Part shown: one piece after another, positions 63,020-64,000 of the stretch
Position numbering within the stretch: the stretch's first letter is position 1
Layout of the letters: the number at the start of each line of letters is the position of its first letter
NCBI RefSeq assembly: GCF_035046485.1
Contig: NC_085137.1
Span: forward strand, 18,815,346-18,879,345
Direction: 5' to 3'
Origin: Aedes albopictus
Taxonomy: Eukaryota > Arthropoda > Insecta > Diptera > Culicidae
Length of the DNA stretch: 64,000 nucleotides
Position numbers and translations under genes: made by a program
Notes under the pieces: generated by a model
What the model saw: only the letters and a program-made list of their open reading frames with translations
Databases searched by the model: none
What the model was told of the DNA's origin: nothing

Positions 63020-64000
63020 GATTTTCTCGAGCTATCTTCAGGAATTCCTTCCGGGATTTCTTCAGGCATTCCTCTCGAGAAGCTTCACAGAATTGCTTCC
63101 GCGATTTCTTCAGATGTTCCTTCCGGATTCCTGCTGTTATTCTATTACGGATACCTCCCTAAAAGGAAAATGAAAGAATATACATTTCTGCCGCGATTTT
63201 TTCAGGCAATCATAGATTTTTTTAGGTATTCGTGCCAGAATTTCTGATGGGATTCCTTCAAAAATTCTTCCAGAGATTCCTCTAAGGAATAAAGTAATCC
63301 CTGCTTTTTGAAAATCTTGAAAGATTTTTTTCAGGATTTCAGGTATTCCTTGAAAAATTCTTCTCGATTTTTTTAGGGATTACTTTCGGGATTTCTCCAT
63401 TAATTTCTTATGCGAATCATTCAGTGATTCTTGTTGACCTTCCAGCTGCGGTTTCTCTCAGGATTCTACCAGATATGCCTCCCAGAATTCCTTTAGGAAA
63501 TTCTCGCGGAATTTCTTCAGGGACTTCTGCCGGGATTGCTTTAGAAAATCTAAACTGACAATTGTTCTAGTCGGCATTCCTTTAGAGATTACTGTTGGAA
63601 TTCCTCCAAAGATCCTTTCTGGGATTTTTTCAGTAAAGGCTAGTTCACGCTATACTTCTCATCTCGAAGGAAGAACTCACATTTTGTAAGTTTGTCGGGA
63701 GTGGGATTCGATCCCAGGTCCTTGGCGTTATAGTCAAGTGTTCAAATCATCACACCAGATCCGCTCCACCTTCTGGGATTTTTAAAGGATTCTTTTAGAG
63801 GTTACTGCTTGGATTGTTTCAGGAATTCCTGCTTGTTTACCTTCAAAGATTCCTTCAGGGAATTTTGCAGGAGTCTATTAGGTACTCTTGCCAGGATTCC
63901 TGCTGGGGGTCGCTTCAAAAGTTCTTCTCGGTTTTTTTTACATTCCTCAAGGGATTTCTCCTATGATTCCTCCCGGAATTTCTTCAGTTATTTATTCAGA
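63020..64000 (+). repeat. degenerate repeat block paralogous to 1-780
   Basis: 'ggaattccttccgggatttc' wording at loose spacing. Beyond the short period, the order of irregular segments follows the first 700 bases of the window ('aatgaaagaatataca' then 'ggtattcgtgccagaatttc' then 'gatgggattcc'). It is interrupted by a SINE at 63640-63768 and continues past the window edge. Confidence 0.8.
63640..63768 (-). mobile_element. tRNA-derived SINE, second copy of the 60287 family
   Basis: The minus strand has 'ggatctggtgtgatgattt' (box A, changed), box B 'gggatcgaatcccac' and 'tgtgagttcttccttcga', ending near 'gcgtgaactagcc'. It is inserted in degenerate repeat DNA. Confidence 0.65.

Overview
The window looks like gene-poor, repeat-dominated insect DNA, almost certainly from an Aedes mosquito (Ae. 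aegypti or a close relative). The reasons are an intact Feilai-type tRNA-derived SINE, many foldback and palindromic MITE-like elements with short target-site duplications (TSDs), non-LTR and BEL/Pao retrotransposon fragments of types common in mosquitoes, and seas of degenerate 'ttcctccaggaatt' repeat. No complete host protein-coding gene could be supported. Most open frames are chance products of A+T-rich or short-period repeats. The only host-gene hint I would chase is a 58-nt exon-like segment on the minus strand at 41457-41514, with strong acceptor and donor signals; the window may lie largely in introns or intergenic DNA.

Layout. 1-780 is degenerate short-period repeat. 905-2140 is a ~145-bp satellite carrying CTCF-like words, interrupted by a MITE. 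2734-3935 is a full-length palindromic element with TA TSDs. 4007-5543 is an element with CAGGGCTGTTACA ends. 7800-9345 (minus) and 15636-17750 (plus) are decayed RTE-like non-LTR retrotransposons. 10320-15570 is a BEL/Pao pol fragment split by a 4456-bp foldback element with CCCAAGTAACAC ends and a 2-bp TSD. 19598-21686 is nested foldback DNA with a perfect 33-bp hairpin. 21940-23210 is degenerate repeat and 23684-24016 is a MITE with GGCCGAA repeats.

24689-30830 is the most striking segment. A 5'-truncated but open R4/Dong-like retrotransposon with a restriction-enzyme-like endonuclease lies in a TTA microsatellite, and the array abutting its truncated 5' end is a perfect 4346-bp (TTA)n tract. 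33390-34680 is a 24-bp minisatellite. 35706-40712 is a four-level transposon nest. 41623-43590 holds small MITEs and tRNA-derived SINEs. 44157-46167 is a previously unfamiliar family, with clusters of AAAGGCTGAA words and 8-bp TSDs, in which one copy has inserted into another copy in opposite orientation. 46832-47686 is a second copy of a palindromic family also seen at 38457-39380. 51690-54420 is degenerate repeat containing a Feilai SINE and a small foldback with hammerhead-like motifs. 57819-59241 is an element with 24-bp inverted ends. 62042-62861 holds two more MITEs. 63020-64000 is degenerate repeat paralogous to 1-780.

How the parts work together. This is a record of transposition rather than a pathway. 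Many insertion events can be ordered from intact TSDs and from interrupted older copies. Several unrelated families share one architecture: short terminal inverted repeats plus many internal copies of a terminal-like word (GGCTGAA, GGCCGAA, CCGAAC/GTGAACT, AAACATC, TGTTAT).
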